A stretch of DNA of 64,000 bases from JACVRW01 sp034664125 (GCA_034664125.1 JAXDIG010000058.1:82187-146186); one strand, 5' to 3'. Numbered from the stretch's first letter, positions 42,556 to 51,189 are shown. The notes: generated by a model from the letters alone, not told the origin. Numbers and translations: made by a program.

Positions 42556-43725
42556 TCAGCCCGCGAGGAAACCTTCGCGCTCGAGGACTTGTCGCACCTC
42601 CTCGAATGCGGCCGAGATGCGTCCCGCAGGAAAGCGGATCTGCCCCAAGCCCTGGATGTTGGAGAACTCTTCGCAGCCCTCTTCGAGCAGAACGATGGCG
42701 CGCATGAATCCGAGCCGGCCTTGAAACAGGCCTGCCTCGTGGATCACGTTCTGGCGAGCGGCCAGCGAGCCGTCCGCCTGTTCGTCTTCTGCGGTCAAGA
42801 CGAGAAACGCGATGCCGGACGCATCGAGCATTTCCTGTAGCCGGGCAATGTTGGTGACACCGGCGACCGGTACACGGTTGAACTCCTCCCAGGGGAGGCC
42901 GGCTCGATCCTGTATGAAGTCCTTGAGCTCGCGCCACTGGGAGGAGCGACCATGACCAATGAAGACCGCCTCGCCCTGAAGTTTGGGGCTGATCGGGGAG
43001 GCTCCACTGAGCCTTCCGATGTGCTTGCTTGCCCGGTCGGCGATCTGAGCTAGTTCGCGACAGGCCGTAAACGGAGCCTCCAAAGCAAGGACTTCTGCGT
43101 GCACCGCAAAATGCGGGGCGACTTGGACACCGTCGGTGATTCCCTTCATGTCGCGCGACATAATCTGGCCCGTCGGAAGGACCGCCATGGAGTACTGCTG
43201 TTCAGTGCCCGCCATCACCTTCTCTGCCGCGTCCCGTAGTTCCTCAATCAGATCGTCCGCGTTGTCCTTGAGATAGGCACTCAAAATCGACTTGATGTCC
43301 GCGCGGCTTCCTCCAAGCACATCGCGCGCGTTCTTCGACACTTCGCGTGCTGCAGAGAGATCCGGATTGCCTGCGCGCCGTCTCACCTCGGCCACAACGT
43401 CCCTGTGCGCGTACTCTCGCCAGTCGCCTTGTGTGGGGTTGGAGTACGCCTCCGTGAAGCCCCATTCGGAGCTGAAATGCGCGCCTGGCGGCGGCTCAGC
43501 AAGGTCCCCGTAGTAGACGCGTGAGTGGTAACCGATAGGCGAGCCGGACCACGATCGGCTGGCGGCCACGGCAGCATCACCCAAAGCCATTAAAGGACCG
43601 GACACGTCTTGCGCGTCCCCAGCTCGCGCGGCGGCGGTCAATCTCTCGCCAATCAGCTGCAACTCACGGGAGGTCTGGCTTGCGCCTTCCTCCGGAGGCT
43701 GCGTTCGGGCACGCCGCGGAAGCAT
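42556..43725 (-). CDS. TIR-like protein, second copy with longer N-terminal domain
   Basis: A 389-residue protein. About 245 residues at the N-terminus are helical (KNARDVLGGSRADIKSILSA; AEKVMAGTEQQYSMAVLPTG) with no known domain; they may sense a ligand or make oligomers. The C-terminal TIR-like part has GEAVFIGHGRSSQWRELKDF, IAFLVLTAEDEQADGS and LAARQNVIHEAGLFQGRLGF, matching the PF10137 RxRQNVxxExGxFxG pattern. An acidic EEGCEEFSNIQGLGQIRF follows. It is the closest paralogue of the neighbouring gene in domain terms, though the sequences are far apart. The start overlaps a GCATGC-rich upstream region. Confidence 0.72.
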   Translation of the reverse strand: MLPRRARTQPPEEGASQTSRELQLIGERLTAAARAGDAQDVSGPLMALGDAAVAASRSWSGSPIGYHSRVYYGDLAEPPPGAHFSSEWGFTEAYSNPTQGDWREYAHRDVVAEVRRRAGNPDLSAAREVSKNARDVLGGSRADIKSILSAYLKDNADDLIEELRDAAEKVMAGTEQQYSMAVLPTGQIMSRDMKGITDGVQVAPHFAVHAEVLALEAPFTACRELAQIADRASKHIGRLSGASPISPKLQGEAVFIGHGRSSQWRELKDFIQDRAGLPWEEFNRVPVAGVTNIARLQEMLDASGIAFLVLTAEDEQADGSLAARQNVIHEAGLFQGRLGFMRAIVLLEEGCEEFSNIQGLGQIRFPAGRISAAFEEVRQVLEREGFLAG

Positions 43726-44052
43726 GCTTCAGCTCTATACATGCTTTCGTGCATGCACCCACGGTTGAGCGTGAGTTGCATGTTCACCGGCGACTCTTCA
43801 GTACCCGCCGCCCAGCCGGCCCATGAGGACCGGGCATGACCGCGAGCTCTCAGTGGTGCCTTGCGCGAGGTCCGGGCGGCGCCGTCGGCGCTGACGACTC
43901 CCATGTCGGAGGACCCGCGGCAGCTTCCGCTGACGCTCAGCCTCACTCTCGCCTCGGCCGTCTGCGCAAGTCTCGCGACGGGCGGCGAGCTCAAGGTCGC
44001 ATCCTGGTCGCATCCGCGCCGCATCCCGCGACCACAAAGCCACAAACCCCCC
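43726..44052. other. right end of the island without recognised genes
   Basis: Roughly 330 bases. It begins with a GCATGC-rich promoter-like stretch upstream of the TIR-like gene (43723-43758, with GCATGC ends), continues with G/C-rich DNA that has no coding character, and includes the GGTCGCAT-N3-GGTCGCATC motif at 43995-44014. I see no integrase or other recombination gene here. Confidence 0.4.
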
Positions 44053-44094
44053 GCTTCCCAACCCGAAGGTCGCGGCTCGAGGCCGGTCGCCCGC
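44053..44094 (+). repeat. attR-like degenerate copy of tRNA-Gly 3' half
   Basis: The 42 bases from GCTTCCCAACCCGAAGGTCG to GTCGCCCGC align with the 3' half of tRNA-Gly, with one gap and several substitutions. The anticodon stem and T-arm are broken and there is no 5' half, so it is not a functional tRNA. It marks the right end of the island, followed after 33 bases by the methyltransferase gene. Confidence 0.55.
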
Positions 44095-44127
44095 CCATCA
44101 GACCCTCGGGTCGCCGCTACGACCTCT

Positions 44128-44745
44128 CTAAGGCGCCACCGCCACCCCGAGCGAATTCGCGCCCAAGGGCTTTGGGGTGCTCTCCTCGTAGAAGACGTCG
44201 AGGTCGGTGATCGTGAAGCCGGCGGCTGTCAGTAGGTCGACGACCGGTCGGGTGAGGTGGCAGCCGCCGAACACCCGCTTCTGCATCGGTTCGAGGCGAT
44301 GTTGCCAGCGACGCACACGCTCGTCCGGCGCGAGCCCGTGCTCCACGAAGCGCAAGGCCCCTCCGGGCTTGAGCACACGCCGCACCTCCGACAGGGCGGT
44401 CGCCACGTCCGGGATCGTGCACAGTGTCCACGTGGACAGCGCGGTGTCGTAGCTGTTGTCCGCGAACGGCAGCGCCTGCCCATCCAGCCCTGACCTCTCC
44501 ACCGGGACGCTCGTCGCCGCACGCCGTTTTTCGGCCAGCTTCCAGCCGACGTCCGCCGGCTCGACCGCCGCAACCCGGGTCACGGCCGCCGGGTAGAACG
44601 GCACGTTCAGTCCCGAGCCGAAGCCGATCTCGACGACCTCCCCCTCGAGCCCGTCGCACACGCGCCGTCGCAGCGGTTCGACCCCCTTCAGCCCGCACGC
44701 GACGTTGACGATCCGCGGGAGGACCTGCTCGCCATAAAGGCCCAT
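44128..44745 (-). CDS. class I SAM-dependent methyltransferase
   Basis: A 205-residue methyltransferase of the Methyltransf_11/25 type. Motif I is VVEIGFGSGLNVPFYP; the acidic strand for ribose is AAVEPADVGWKL; ALPFADNSYDTALSTWTL is motif II and RVLKPGGALRFVEHGL motif III. Most similar to small actinobacterial methyltransferases of phospholipid/quinone type; the substrate is unknown. It begins at ATG, has no coupled neighbour and marks the first chromosomal gene to the right of the island. Confidence 0.8.
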   Translation of the reverse strand: MGLYGEQVLPRIVNVACGLKGVEPLRRRVCDGLEGEVVEIGFGSGLNVPFYPAAVTRVAAVEPADVGWKLAEKRRAATSVPVERSGLDGQALPFADNSYDTALSTWTLCTIPDVATALSEVRRVLKPGGALRFVEHGLAPDERVRRWQHRLEPMQKRVFGGCHLTRPVVDLLTAAGFTITDLDVFYEESTPKPLGANSLGVAVAP

Positions 44746-44844
44746 TACTCCCTCCTTGCATCCGTCATATCCGCACCACCACCCAGGCGACCAAGCTCAA
44801 GACGCTCGCCGGCGCGCAGTAGCGCTACCCGCGCGCCGCGAGCG

Positions 44845-45819
44845 CTACCCGCGCGCCGCCAGCGCCGCCAGTCCCACCAGCTCATAAGCGATGTTGGCCG
44901 CCGCCACGGATGTCGCCCCGCTCGGGTCATAGGGCGGGGACACCTCGACCACGTCGGCGCCCGCCAAAAGAGGCCCGGCCGGCGCCAGTCCCTGCAGCAG
45001 CGCCAGCACCTCTCGGCTCGTCAGCCCGCCCCCCTCCGGCGTTCCCGTCCCCGGGGCGAACGCCGGGTCCAGCACGTCGATGTCCACGGTGAGGTAGATC
45101 GGCGACCCGAGCCGCGCCCGGATCAGCTCCAGGGCGCCCGCCACTCCCACCCCGTCGAACTCGCGCGCCAGCAGCGTGGCGAACCCCAGTTCCGTGTTCT
45201 CCCGCATGTCGTCCGCGGAGTACAGCGATCCACGCAGGCCGATCTGCACCGACGCCCGCGGGTCGATGATGCCCTCCTCCAGCGCGCGGCGGAACACGGT
45301 CCCGTGGGTGTACCGCGAGCCGAAGTACGAGTCCCATGTGTCCGTGTGCGCGTCGAGTTGCAGCAGCGCCAGCGGCCCGTGCGCTGCCGCCGCCGCTCGG
45401 ATCAGCGGCAGGCTGACCGAGTGGTCCCCGCCCAGCCCGATGACCCGCCCGCCCGCCTCCGTAACCGCCCGGGCCGCCTGCTCGATGGCCGTATGGGCCG
45501 CCTCCACTTCGATCGGGCTCGCCGGGGCATCCCCGGCGTCGGCCACCTGCACCTCGGCGAACGGCGCCAGCCCGAGCGCTTCGTTGTACGGCCTCAGCAG
45601 CAGCGACGCCTCGCGGATCGCGGCCGGTCCGAAGCGCGCTCCCGTGCGGAAAGTGGTGGCGCCGTCGAACGGGGCGCCCAGCACCGCCACGTCCGCCCGC
45701 CCGACGTCCTCGAGCAGCGGCAGCCGGGCGAACGTGCGCAGGCCCGCGAAGCGCGGCACCGCCATCGCGTCGACCTGGCCGACGGGCTGGTTCGCGGCGG
45801 CGCGCTCGGGCGGCGACAT
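44845..45819 (-). CDS. agmatinase-like ureohydrolase
   Basis: A 324-residue arginase/agmatinase family enzyme that removes urea from a guanidino compound. The two-manganese site is canonical: GLGGDHSVSLPLIRAA, LLQLDAHTDTWDSY and LTVDIDVLDPAFAPGTGTPE. The N-terminal GAPFDGATTFRTGARFGPAA is the family strand/loop, and the DVVEVSPPYDPSGATSVAAA segment closes the site. Closest in style to SpeB agmatinase, but substrate specificity cannot be read with certainty. It is divergent from the SDR gene, with 50 bases between starts. Two further ureohydrolases lie within 10 kb. Confidence 0.88.
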   Translation of the reverse strand: MSPPERAAANQPVGQVDAMAVPRFAGLRTFARLPLLEDVGRADVAVLGAPFDGATTFRTGARFGPAAIREASLLLRPYNEALGLAPFAEVQVADAGDAPASPIEVEAAHTAIEQAARAVTEAGGRVIGLGGDHSVSLPLIRAAAAAHGPLALLQLDAHTDTWDSYFGSRYTHGTVFRRALEEGIIDPRASVQIGLRGSLYSADDMRENTELGFATLLAREFDGVGVAGALELIRARLGSPIYLTVDIDVLDPAFAPGTGTPEGGGLTSREVLALLQGLAPAGPLLAGADVVEVSPPYDPSGATSVAAANIAYELVGLAALAARG

Positions 45820-45869
45820 CGGCGCAGCTTAATCGCGAGAGGCCGCGGTATGGAAGGATCCGCGACGGC

Positions 45870-46571
45870 ATGGGGGACGAGCACAACGGCGTCGCACTGG
45901 TCACCGGCGCCGCCAGCGGCATCGGTGCGGCGGTCGCCGGGCTGCTGGCCGACCGGGGCTGGCGGGTCGCCGGACTCGATCTCGACCGCTCGGAAACCGA
46001 GCTTGCGATTCAGGCCGACGTGACCGACCGCGAGGCCGTGCGGGCGGCCGCCGACCGGGCCGCCGCCGAGCTCGGGCCGGTGTCGCTGCTCGTCACCGCC
46101 GCGGGCGTCTACGAGATGGCGCCGATCGCCGACATCGACGTCGATCGCTGGCGCCGCATGCTCGCGGTCCACCTCGGCGGCGTCGCCAACGCCTGCTGGG
46201 CCGTGCTGCCGGGCATGCTGGCCAACAAGAAGGGCACGGTCGTCACGATCTCCTCGGAGCTCGCGCTCGCGGGCGGCTCCGGCGACTCGCACTACGCGGC
46301 CGCCAAGGGCGCGATCCTCGGCTTCACCCGTTCGCTCGGCCTCGAGCTCGCGCCCAAGGGCATCCGCGTGAACAGCATCGCGCCGGGGCCCACCGACACG
46401 CCGCTGCTGAAAGCCGACTCGCCCTGGCGCGCGCCCGAATACCTCGCGACCCTGCCGCTCGGCCGCCTCGTCACGCCCGACGAGGTCGCGCAGACCGCCC
46501 TGTTCCTGATCGAGGAGGGCACCTACTTCGCCGGCCAGACGATCTCCCCCAACGCCGGGGCGGTGATCTGA
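45870..46571 (+). CDS. short-chain dehydrogenase/reductase
   Basis: A 233-residue SDR with the cofactor motif LVTGAASGIGAAVAGL, NAG-equivalent LLVTAAGVYE, and catalytic Ser...Tyr...Lys in TISSELALAGGSGDSHYAAAK (YxxxK). IRVNSIAPGPTDTPLL is typical of classical SDRs. The acidic residue after beta2 (VAGLDLD) suggests NAD(H) preference. Its stop overlaps the start of the second SDR gene by one base. The substrate is unknown; the genes may reduce or oxidise intermediates of the adjacent nitrogen-compound pathway. Confidence 0.85.
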   Translation: MGDEHNGVALVTGAASGIGAAVAGLLADRGWRVAGLDLDRSETELAIQADVTDREAVRAAADRAAAELGPVSLLVTAAGVYEMAPIADIDVDRWRRMLAVHLGGVANACWAVLPGMLANKKGTVVTISSELALAGGSGDSHYAAAKGAILGFTRSLGLELAPKGIRVNSIAPGPTDTPLLKADSPWRAPEYLATLPLGRLVTPDEVAQTALFLIEEGTYFAGQTISPNAGAVI

Positions 46572-47335
46572 TGGCGGGCTGGCTCGAGGGCAAGACCGCG
46601 CTCGTGAGCGGCGCCGGCCAGGGGCTTGGCCGGCGCATCGCCCAGCGGCTCGCCGCGGAGGGCGCGCGCGTCGCGGTGAACGATCGCCAGCCCTCGGACG
46701 CGGTCGACGAGGTGGTGGCGGAGACGGGCGGCATCGCCGCCATCGCCGACGTCTCAGACCCCGACGCGGTCGCCCGCATGGTCGCCGGCGTCGAGGAGCA
46801 ACTGGGACCGGTGGACGTGCTCGCCGCCAACCACGCGTACATGACCATGTCCCCCTTCGTCGAGCACGATCCCGAGGACTGGTGGCGCAACGTCGACGTG
46901 AACCTCTCGGGAACGTTCTTCCTCGTGCAGGCCGTGCTCCCCGGGATGCGCCGCCAGGGCGCCGGGCGCATCGTGATCATCGCCTCGGAGTTCGGCGTCG
47001 CCGGCTGGGCCAACGCCACCGCCTACGCCGCCTCGAAGGCCGGGCTCGTCTCCCTGACCAAGACGCTCGGCCGTGAGCTCGGACCGGAGGGCATCCTCGT
47101 GAACGCGCTCGCCCCGGGCATCATGGACACGCCCCAGCTCGACGTGGACGCGAAGGACGCCGGCGTCACCCCCGAGGAGATCCGCGTTCGCTACGCGGCC
47201 GAAACCCCGATTCGCCGCATCGGCGACCCGCGCGAGATGGCCGCGCTGGTGGCCTTCCTCGCGAGCGACGGGGCGGGCGCGCTCGTCGGCCAGATCCTGC
47301 AGCCCAACGGCGGCACCACCTGCAGTCCCGCCTAA
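46571..47335 (+). CDS. second short-chain dehydrogenase/reductase
   Basis: A 254-residue classical SDR: ALVSGAGQGLGRRIAQRLAA cofactor motif, DVLAANHAYMTM in the NNAG position (altered), catalytic IIASEFGVAGWANATAYAAS followed by K, and LVNALAPGIMDTPQL. The N-terminal beta2 ends NDRQPSDA, giving an acidic residue consistent with NAD preference. Coupled to the preceding SDR (TGATG overlap). It is close to 3-oxoacyl-ACP reductase-type SDRs. Followed by a small CTCGG-CTCGG-CCGAG hairpin that may end the transcript. Confidence 0.85.
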   Translation: MAGWLEGKTALVSGAGQGLGRRIAQRLAAEGARVAVNDRQPSDAVDEVVAETGGIAAIADVSDPDAVARMVAGVEEQLGPVDVLAANHAYMTMSPFVEHDPEDWWRNVDVNLSGTFFLVQAVLPGMRRQGAGRIVIIASEFGVAGWANATAYAASKAGLVSLTKTLGRELGPEGILVNALAPGIMDTPQLDVDAKDAGVTPEEIRVRYAAETPIRRIGDPREMAALVAFLASDGAGALVGQILQPNGGTTCSPA

Positions 47336-47381
47336 GCCGCAAGCGCTCGGCTCGGCCGAGTGCGCGCGGTTCCTGAGCTTC

Positions 47382-48245
47382 CTAAAGCTCCGGGTAGACC
47401 TCCGGGTCCGCCTCGACCGGGCGCAGCTCGCGCTCGGGCAGGTCGTTGTCCTCGAGCGCCCGCTGGGCGACCGCTGCGGCGCTGCTGAACTCCACGTCGC
47501 CGGCGGCGAGCGCGTGCTCGATCAGCCCGCGCAGCGCCTCCACCCGTGAGGGGCGGCCCGACAGGAACGGGTGGCAGGTGAGCATGAACAGGCAGCCGTG
47601 GCGGCGCATCGCGTCCAGCTCGGCGCGCCACAGCTCCAGCACCTTGAGCGGCGACTCGATGACGCTGCCGATCGCGGGCCGCGGGAGGAACGCGTACTGC
47701 TCCCAGTCGTCGAGGCTCCAGTGGGGCGGGAGCTCCGCGATCGTCCCCTTCGCGGTGCGCAGGCGGTAGGGGCGGTCGGCGTCCATGAGGCTCGAGTCGT
47801 AACTCAGGCCGTACTCGGCCACGAGGCCCGCGGTATGCCAGCTCGCCTCCCACATGGCGGCCCGGTGGCCGGTCGGCCGCACCCCGACCCGCTCGAGCGC
47901 GGACAGGGCGCGCTCGAAGTCCGCCCGCTCCCCGGACTCGGACAGGTCGACCGGGCTGTGATGGCTGTAGGAGTGGTGCCCCACCTCGTGCCCGGCGGCG
48001 GCGATGCGCTCGACGACCTCGGGATAGCGCTCGGCCGTGAGCCCCGGCACGAAGAACGTCGCGGGCAGGCTGTACTCGGCGAGCAGGTCGAGCAGCCGCG
48101 GGACGCCCACCAGCGGCCCGTAGGCCTGGTGCGTCATGACCATCGCGTGCTCGGCGTAGCGCCGGCCCATCGCGAGGATGGGCGACTCGGCGTCGACGTC
48201 GAACGAGAGCACGGCCACCGCCTTGCTCTCACCGAGCCAGCTCAC
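47382..48245 (-). CDS. NodB-fold polysaccharide deacetylase / cyclic-imidase-like hydrolase
   Basis: A 287-residue cytosolic protein of the NodB superfamily. Metal and catalytic motifs are SFDVDAESP (DxD), HEVGHHSYSH (HxxxH), and a C-terminal LTCHPFLSGR. There is no signal peptide, which argues against a cell-wall deacetylase. Relatives without export signals include the PuuE allantoinase and cyclic imide hydrolases, which open ring amides; YGPLVGVPRLLDLLAEYSLP and GHRAAMWEASWHTAG fit that branch. Located among ureohydrolase genes and near PucR, so a nitrogen-compound substrate is plausible. Confidence 0.7.
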   Translation of the reverse strand: MSWLGESKAVAVLSFDVDAESPILAMGRRYAEHAMVMTHQAYGPLVGVPRLLDLLAEYSLPATFFVPGLTAERYPEVVERIAAAGHEVGHHSYSHHSPVDLSESGERADFERALSALERVGVRPTGHRAAMWEASWHTAGLVAEYGLSYDSSLMDADRPYRLRTAKGTIAELPPHWSLDDWEQYAFLPRPAIGSVIESPLKVLELWRAELDAMRRHGCLFMLTCHPFLSGRPSRVEALRGLIEHALAAGDVEFSSAAAVAQRALEDNDLPERELRPVEADPEVYPEL

Positions 48246-48257
48246 GACGGCGTTACC

Positions 48258-49457
48258 TCAGGCGCCTTCCGCCGCCTCGCGCTCGTGGCGCTCCTGCTCC
48301 TTGCGGTCCCGCTCCTGGCGCGAGGGGCGGCTGCCGAGGTGTCCTTCCTCGACGAGCGTGCCGAGCACGTCCATGATCGCCCTGGCGCCGAGCTGCGCGG
48401 TCATGTCTGAGACGTCGTAGGGCGGCGCGATCTCGACGACCTCCATGCCGCAGATGCCCTCGCGGGCGACCATGCGGAGCGCCTTCAGCGCCTCGCGCGG
48501 GAGCAGCCCGCCCGGCTCGGGCGAGCCCGTGCCGGGCACGAACCCCGCGTCGATCGAGTCGATGTCGAAGGACAGGAAGACCGCCTCGGCGTCCTTCCAG
48601 GCGCACTCGAGCGCGACCTCGACCGCCTTCTCCACGCCCAGCTCCTCGACGTCGGAGATCGTGATCACCGTCGACCCCCGCTCACGCGCGACCTTCATCC
48701 CCGGCCTCGACCCGTACCAGCCGCCGATCCCCATCTGAACCAGGTTCGCCGGCGGAGCGTTCGGGATGTCCGTCGCATGGAACCACGGAGTGGTGTGCAT
48801 GCGCTCGTCCATGTCGCGCTCCTGCATGTCGATGTGGCGGTCCAGGTGGATGATCCCGACCTTGCCGTCGATGTGCGGGGCGATCGCGCGCACGTCGGGG
48901 TAGCCGATCGAGTGGTCCCCGCCGATCACGACGGGGAAGACGCCCTGGCCGTGGATGTACGACACCGCCATGTCGATCTGGTCGAACGACTTCTCGAGGT
49001 TCGACGGGATCACGAAGATGTCGCCCGCGTCACAGAGGTTCAGCTCTTCGTAGAGGTCGACGCCCATGTCGGCGTTGTAGGAGTCGTACAGCGCCGAGAT
49101 GCGCCGCACGGCCTGCGGGCCGAAGCGACAGCCCGCGCGATACGTGGTGCCCATGTCGAAGGGCGCGCCCACGACCGCCACGTCGTACTTGCCGACGTCG
49201 CGGATGTTCTCGCAATAGGGCGACTTGATGAACGTGTTGATGCCCGCGAAGGCCGGCTGCGCGCCGCGCGAGAACAACGAGATCGTCCGGTCCTGCACCG
49301 ACGGCGCCGCCTCCAACCCCAGATCCAGCCCGCGCTCCAGCTGCTCCCGCGTCCTGCGATCGGTGATGTCCTTCAAGCGCCGCAGCGCCTGCATCCCACG
49401 CAGCTTCCCGCGGTCGAAGCCGCCGCCGCCCTTGCCGTGATGGTGGAACATGCCCAT
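48258..49457 (-). CDS. ureohydrolase of the guanidine hydrolase (GdmH)-like group
   Basis: A 399-residue ureohydrolase, longer than SpeB because of an N-terminal His-rich segment (GMFHHHGKGGGG) and a C-terminal charged tail. The metal ligands are GGDHSIGYPDVRA, IHLDRHIDM and LSFDIDSIDAGFVPGTGSPE. The second ligand set reads DRHID instead of the usual DAHxD, and RMHTTPWFHAT with NLVQMGIGGW follows. This matches nickel-dependent guanidine hydrolase GdmH (for example from Synechocystis) as I remember its sequence. Expected reaction: guanidine to urea and ammonia. Accessory nickel genes are not in this window. Start at the ATG with the His-run is supported by good family fit. Confidence 0.72.
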   Translation of the reverse strand: MGMFHHHGKGGGGFDRGKLRGMQALRRLKDITDRRTREQLERGLDLGLEAAPSVQDRTISLFSRGAQPAFAGINTFIKSPYCENIRDVGKYDVAVVGAPFDMGTTYRAGCRFGPQAVRRISALYDSYNADMGVDLYEELNLCDAGDIFVIPSNLEKSFDQIDMAVSYIHGQGVFPVVIGGDHSIGYPDVRAIAPHIDGKVGIIHLDRHIDMQERDMDERMHTTPWFHATDIPNAPPANLVQMGIGGWYGSRPGMKVARERGSTVITISDVEELGVEKAVEVALECAWKDAEAVFLSFDIDSIDAGFVPGTGSPEPGGLLPREALKALRMVAREGICGMEVVEIAPPYDVSDMTAQLGARAIMDVLGTLVEEGHLGSRPSRQERDRKEQERHEREAAEGA

Positions 49458-49631
49458 GGCGTGGTGGTGATACAGAGCGGGGGCGGGGCAGTCAAGGAGA
49501 CTCCGACGAAGCATCAAACCGGCGTGTGGTCTTCGTACGATCGTCGCCTTGCTGGGCTTCGCCAAGGTTGCGGAGAATGGCGACGCGCCGCCGCCGGTGG
49601 CGCGATGGTCAGCCTGACTAGGGGGAGAGCT

Positions 49632-51143
49632 GTGACCCAGCCCGGAGCGGTCGCGCCTGACGACGCTGACAGGCCAGCCGTCAAGAACGAAGGGGAGGGG
49701 CTCAAGCGCGAGTTCTCGCTCTGGTCGATCTTCGCGCTCGCGTTCGCCTTCATCTCGCCGATCGTGGCGCTGTACGGGATCTTCACGTTCTCGATCACCA
49801 CGGCGGGGCCGGCCGCCTGGTGGGGCTTCTTCGTCGTCCTGGCCGGGCAGTTGCTGGTGGCGCTGGTGTTCGCCGAGCTGGCGTCGCGCTGGCCGTTCGA
49901 GGGCAGCCTCTACCAGTGGGCGCGACGGCTCATCCACGAGGGCTTCGGCTGGTTCACGGGCTGGGCGTACATGTGGACGCTGATGATCACGATGACCGCG
50001 GTGTCCTACGGCGCGGCCGGCTTCATACCGGTGGTGCTGGGGACGGATCCCTTCACGCCCGGCACGCAGCTCGTGGTCGCCATCGGCTTCGTCCTGTTCG
50101 GGACGCTCATGAACGTCGTCAGCCGCACCACGCTGAAGATCTTCATGGGGGCGAGCATCATCGCCGAGGTGATCGGGTCGCTCGGGATCGGCACGGTGCT
50201 GCTCTTCTTCCACAACGAGCACGGACCGGGGGTGCTCTTCGAGAGTGCCGGGGCGGGCGTCGGGCCCGGCGGCTACCTGTGGGCCGGGTTCTTTGGCGCC
50301 GTCGCCTTCATCGGCTGGGCCTACGTCGGCTTCGACACCGCCGCGTCCGTGGCCGAGGAGGTCAACGAGCCCACGCGCGACGTACCGAAGGCCATCATCC
50401 TCTCGCTCGTCACCGTCGCGCTCGTGGTCAGCTACTCGTCGCTGGCGCTGATCCTCGCGATTCCCGACTACGGCGCGGTGATCAGCGGCAAGGTGGCCGA
50501 CCCCGTCGCGGACACGATCAGCTACCAGCTCGGCTCGGGGATCACGAAGCCGCTGTTCGTGCTGTTCATCGTCGGCTTCACGGCAAGCCTGATCGCGATC
50601 CAGACGAACTGCTCGCGGATCATGTGGGCGTTCGCGCGCGCGGACGTGCTGCCCGGATCCGGCTATCTCAAGACGCTGTCGCCGGGCGCGCGGCTCCCGC
50701 GCGGGACGGTCGTCACGACCTGCGTGATCGCCTCGGTGCTGCTGGTCGCGACGCAGTCCGAGAACCTGTACCTGACGCTGGTCTCCATGGCCACCGGCGG
50801 CTTCTATATCTCCTTCGCGCTGCCCGTCGCCGCCGCGCTGTGGGTGCGGCTGAAGGGCAAGTGGGAGCCGGGCCAGTTCAGCCTCGGCCGGTGGGGCCTG
50901 CTGGTGGTGGCGGCCGCTTCGGTGTGGTCGGTATTCGAGTACGTCAACATCGCCTGGCCGCGCTCGGAGGGCGTGCCCTGGTACCAGGACTGGGCGGTGT
51001 TCGTGATGACCGGTATCGTCGCGGCCCTTGGCGTGCTGGCCTACATCCCCGGTCGTCACAAGATACGAGCGGCCGAGGATCGCCTGGCGGAGGACCCGAC
51101 CGCCGTCGACTGGAGTGAGCCCAACCCGCAGTCGCCGAGTTAG
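49632..51143 (+). CDS. APC-superfamily permease
   Basis: A 503-residue transporter with 12 predicted membrane helices, the first beginning near LWSIFALAFAFISPIVALYG. SIFALAFAFISPI and the FDTAASVAEEVNEPTRDVPK loop match amino acid/polyamine/organocation family members (AAT-like or YifK-like subgroup). The GTG follows GGGGGAGAG at the right spacing, while an upstream in-frame ATG would give a longer, unsupported N-terminus. It is divergent from the GdmH-like gene; the 174-base gap between them probably holds both promoters. Substrate likely an amine or guanidino compound by context; unproven. Confidence 0.8.
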   Translation: MTQPGAVAPDDADRPAVKNEGEGLKREFSLWSIFALAFAFISPIVALYGIFTFSITTAGPAAWWGFFVVLAGQLLVALVFAELASRWPFEGSLYQWARRLIHEGFGWFTGWAYMWTLMITMTAVSYGAAGFIPVVLGTDPFTPGTQLVVAIGFVLFGTLMNVVSRTTLKIFMGASIIAEVIGSLGIGTVLLFFHNEHGPGVLFESAGAGVGPGGYLWAGFFGAVAFIGWAYVGFDTAASVAEEVNEPTRDVPKAIILSLVTVALVVSYSSLALILAIPDYGAVISGKVADPVADTISYQLGSGITKPLFVLFIVGFTASLIAIQTNCSRIMWAFARADVLPGSGYLKTLSPGARLPRGTVVTTCVIASVLLVATQSENLYLTLVSMATGGFYISFALPVAAALWVRLKGKWEPGQFSLGRWGLLVVAAASVWSVFEYVNIAWPRSEGVPWYQDWAVFVMTGIVAALGVLAYIPGRHKIRAAEDRLAEDPTAVDWSEPNPQSPS

Positions 51144-51189
51144 GCCGTAGGGTTCCTTCGATCGAAGACGGGAAGAGGGGCAGGCACCG

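Larger units (their letters stand above)
33772..44094. mobile_element. genomic island at tRNA-Gly carrying defence-type genes
   Basis: About 10.3 kb between tRNA-Gly and its degenerate 3' repeat. Supporting signs are the repeat pair, a motif GGTCGCAT-N3-GGTCGCATC near both inner ends (33891-33910 and 43995-44014), an excisionase-like HTH gene, gene fragments in the middle and visibly more A/T-rich coding in the SIR2-STAND gene than in the flanks. Cargo: SIR2-STAND, Abi-alpha, Fic and two TIR-like proteins. No integrase, relaxase or phage structural gene is recognisable, so the element is now probably not mobile by itself. Confidence 0.65.

Noticed and set aside
44053..44094. A second tRNA gene
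   Set aside because: Only the 3' half is present, the arms no longer pair and there is no 5' acceptor strand. It is better explained as an attR-like repeat.
49458..49631. Guanidine riboswitch (ykkC type) between the GdmH-like gene and the permease
   Set aside because: I looked for the conserved ykkC-type stretches and saw none. GC-rich stems alone are not evidence.
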